From contig NC_052474.1 in the NCBI RefSeq assembly GCF_009730915.1, positions 9,087,501 through 9,151,500 of the forward strand: 64,000 nucleotides of DNA, given 5' to 3'. Shown here piece by piece: positions 63,269-64,000 of this stretch (positions are counted from its first letter, which is position 1; every line of letters begins with the position of its first letter). This DNA is from Dioscorea cayenensis subsp. rotundata (lineage: Eukaryota > Streptophyta > Magnoliopsida > Dioscoreales > Dioscoreaceae). Both the position numbers and the translations under genes were made by a program. The notes below the pieces were generated by a model. That model worked only from the letters and a program-made list of their open reading frames with translations, did no database searches and was not told the origin of the DNA.

Positions 63269-63391
63269 ATATATTATATACCAACAAGAACACAAGAAGG
63301 TGATCTCATTCATTGATTCTCTTCTTCTTCTTCTTCTTCTCTTCTATATCATCTTCTACTTCTTGTTGTGTTTTGTTAGTTGAAGTGAGTG
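62401..63391 (+). promoter_or_regulatory. Promoter and 5' leader of the GATA gene
   Basis: The stretch upstream of the GATA start codon is rich in pyrimidine microsatellites: (CT)n at 63197-63232 with one CA break, (TA)n at 63233-63261, and (CTT)n at 63319-63340. CT-rich and CTT-rich leaders are common in plant developmental regulators. (TA)n tracts also occur near 62817-62832. Repeat-length variation here could affect expression; that is inference. Confidence 0.45.
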
Positions 63392-63732
63392 ATGTTGCAC
63401 CAGTGCTGCCATGGAGGTTACTGTTCATGTGAGGTCTTACATGGAACTGTACCATTCTCCATTCTCTTTCCACTGAGGAACAACAAAGCATCCATGCAAA
63501 GAGGAGGAAGAGAAGAAGAAGAAGAAGAAGAGTTCTACAGTTCCAGTTTTAATATCAGCAGTAGTAGTAATAATAATAATAATAACAACAACGTAGATTG
63601 CACTTTGTCACTTGGAACACCATCAACTCGCCAGACTACTCACAACTACTCCAACTCCACCACCAATATCAAGCCTTCTTTTTGCAGCTGGGACTTCTTC
63701 TCTCACTCCAGCACCAGCACCACCACCACCAC

Positions 63733-63765
<33 letters not shown>

Positions 63766-63892
63766 TGGTAATAGCAATACTACTACTAGTACTGCTTGTT
63801 TGGCTGGTGATCCTCTTCTTCTTGCTCGCCGTTGTGCCAACTGTGACACCACCTCCACTCCTCTCTGGCGCAACGGTCCTCGAGGCCCTAAG
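63392..63892 (+). CDS. HAN: HAN-like GATA zinc-finger transcription factor, first exon (partial at window end)
   Basis: The exon encodes 167 residues and ends in phase at a donor AAG|GTTCGT; the rest lies beyond the window. The true start is the ATG at 63392. The N-terminal region MLHQCCHGGYCSC..VPFSILFP resembles the HAN domain. DCTLSLGTPSTR (69-80) is a diagnostic motif of HANABA TARANU/GATA18-type factors, which act in meristem and floral-organ boundaries; the monocot relatives NL1/TSH1 suppress bracts. The finger begins ARRCANCDTTSTPLWRNGPR (145-164) with C148 and C151. The second cysteine pair and basic tail would be on the next exon, consistent with the usual intron position. Low-complexity Glu, Asn and Thr runs (41-47, 60-67, 108-134) come from triplet repeats. 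Nuclear location is expected. Confidence 0.92.
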
Positions 63893-64000
63893 GTTCGTAT
63901 TATATTTTTCTATACTTTATATTAGATTAAATGAGATAATATACTTTTGCTTTTAATATGTTGTTTTTCAACTTTTCTTAATGTACTATTATTATCTTTA

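Noticed and set aside
63612-63956. Second long frame overlapping the GATA exon
   Set aside because: It is an out-of-frame Thr/Pro/Leu-rich shadow of the ACC/AAC triplet repeats; the HAN and zinc-finger motifs are in the other frame.

Overview
This window is nuclear DNA of a flowering plant. It has spliced genes with GT..AG introns, AT-rich intergenic DNA, a cytosolic ribosomal protein gene with telo-box motifs, plant-specific genes (peroxisomal naphthoate synthase, organellar deformylase, a HAN-type GATA factor, a GH17 glucanase) and plant transposon families. The real genes lack grass-like GC-rich third positions. A non-grass monocot would fit, but the sequence does not settle the species.

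Layout. 1-2.4 kb: AT-rich DNA with a 422-bp hAT-type MITE. 2.4-12.1 kb: a frameshifted BCHC2-like BEACH-domain gene that runs into a 1,000-N gap (12301-13300). 14.5-18.3 kb: a small one-TM protein gene and an intact single-exon beta-1,3-glucanase. 18.5-21.05 kb: 40S ribosomal protein S23 in four exons, minus strand. 21.4-26.7 kb: a structurally complete PIF/Harbinger transposon with TAA duplication, transposase and Myb/SANT ORF, both broken by nonsense codons. 27.3-28.7 kb: decayed trihelix-factor and unrecognised membrane-protein genes. 28.9-29.1 kb: a Stowaway MITE.

31.0-45.4 kb is a transposon nest. An outer MuDR-type MULE (31030-45448, 9-bp TSD 8/9) carries an inner MULE (31149-38404, perfect 9-bp TSD) inside its left terminal repeat. 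It also holds a 2.9-kb solo LTR near its right end. The inner MULE carries a FAR1-type transposase, a captured aromatic amino acid / tyrosine decarboxylase fragment with introns, a possible second captured exon, and a Stowaway MITE of exactly the same length (273 bp) as the one at 28.9 kb.

46.3-63.9 kb is a genic block: ISU1 (mitochondrial Fe-S scaffold, minus), MENB/naphthoate synthase (phylloquinone synthesis, PTS2 signal, minus, nine exons, one apparent 1-bp frameshift in exon 1), PDF1B (organellar peptide deformylase, plus, six exons, head-to-head with MENB), a 4.4-kb intergenic stretch, and the first exon of a HAN-like GATA factor cut by the window end.

The genes do not form one pathway. 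The most informative content is the nested, gene-capturing MULE structure, and a shared decay signature in which every transposase stop with a readable ancestral codon is explained by a C-to-T or G-to-A transition. I see no undescribed defence-like or operon-like system. Exon boundaries were read by eye from splice sites, frame continuity and remembered family consensus; no alignment or search was run.
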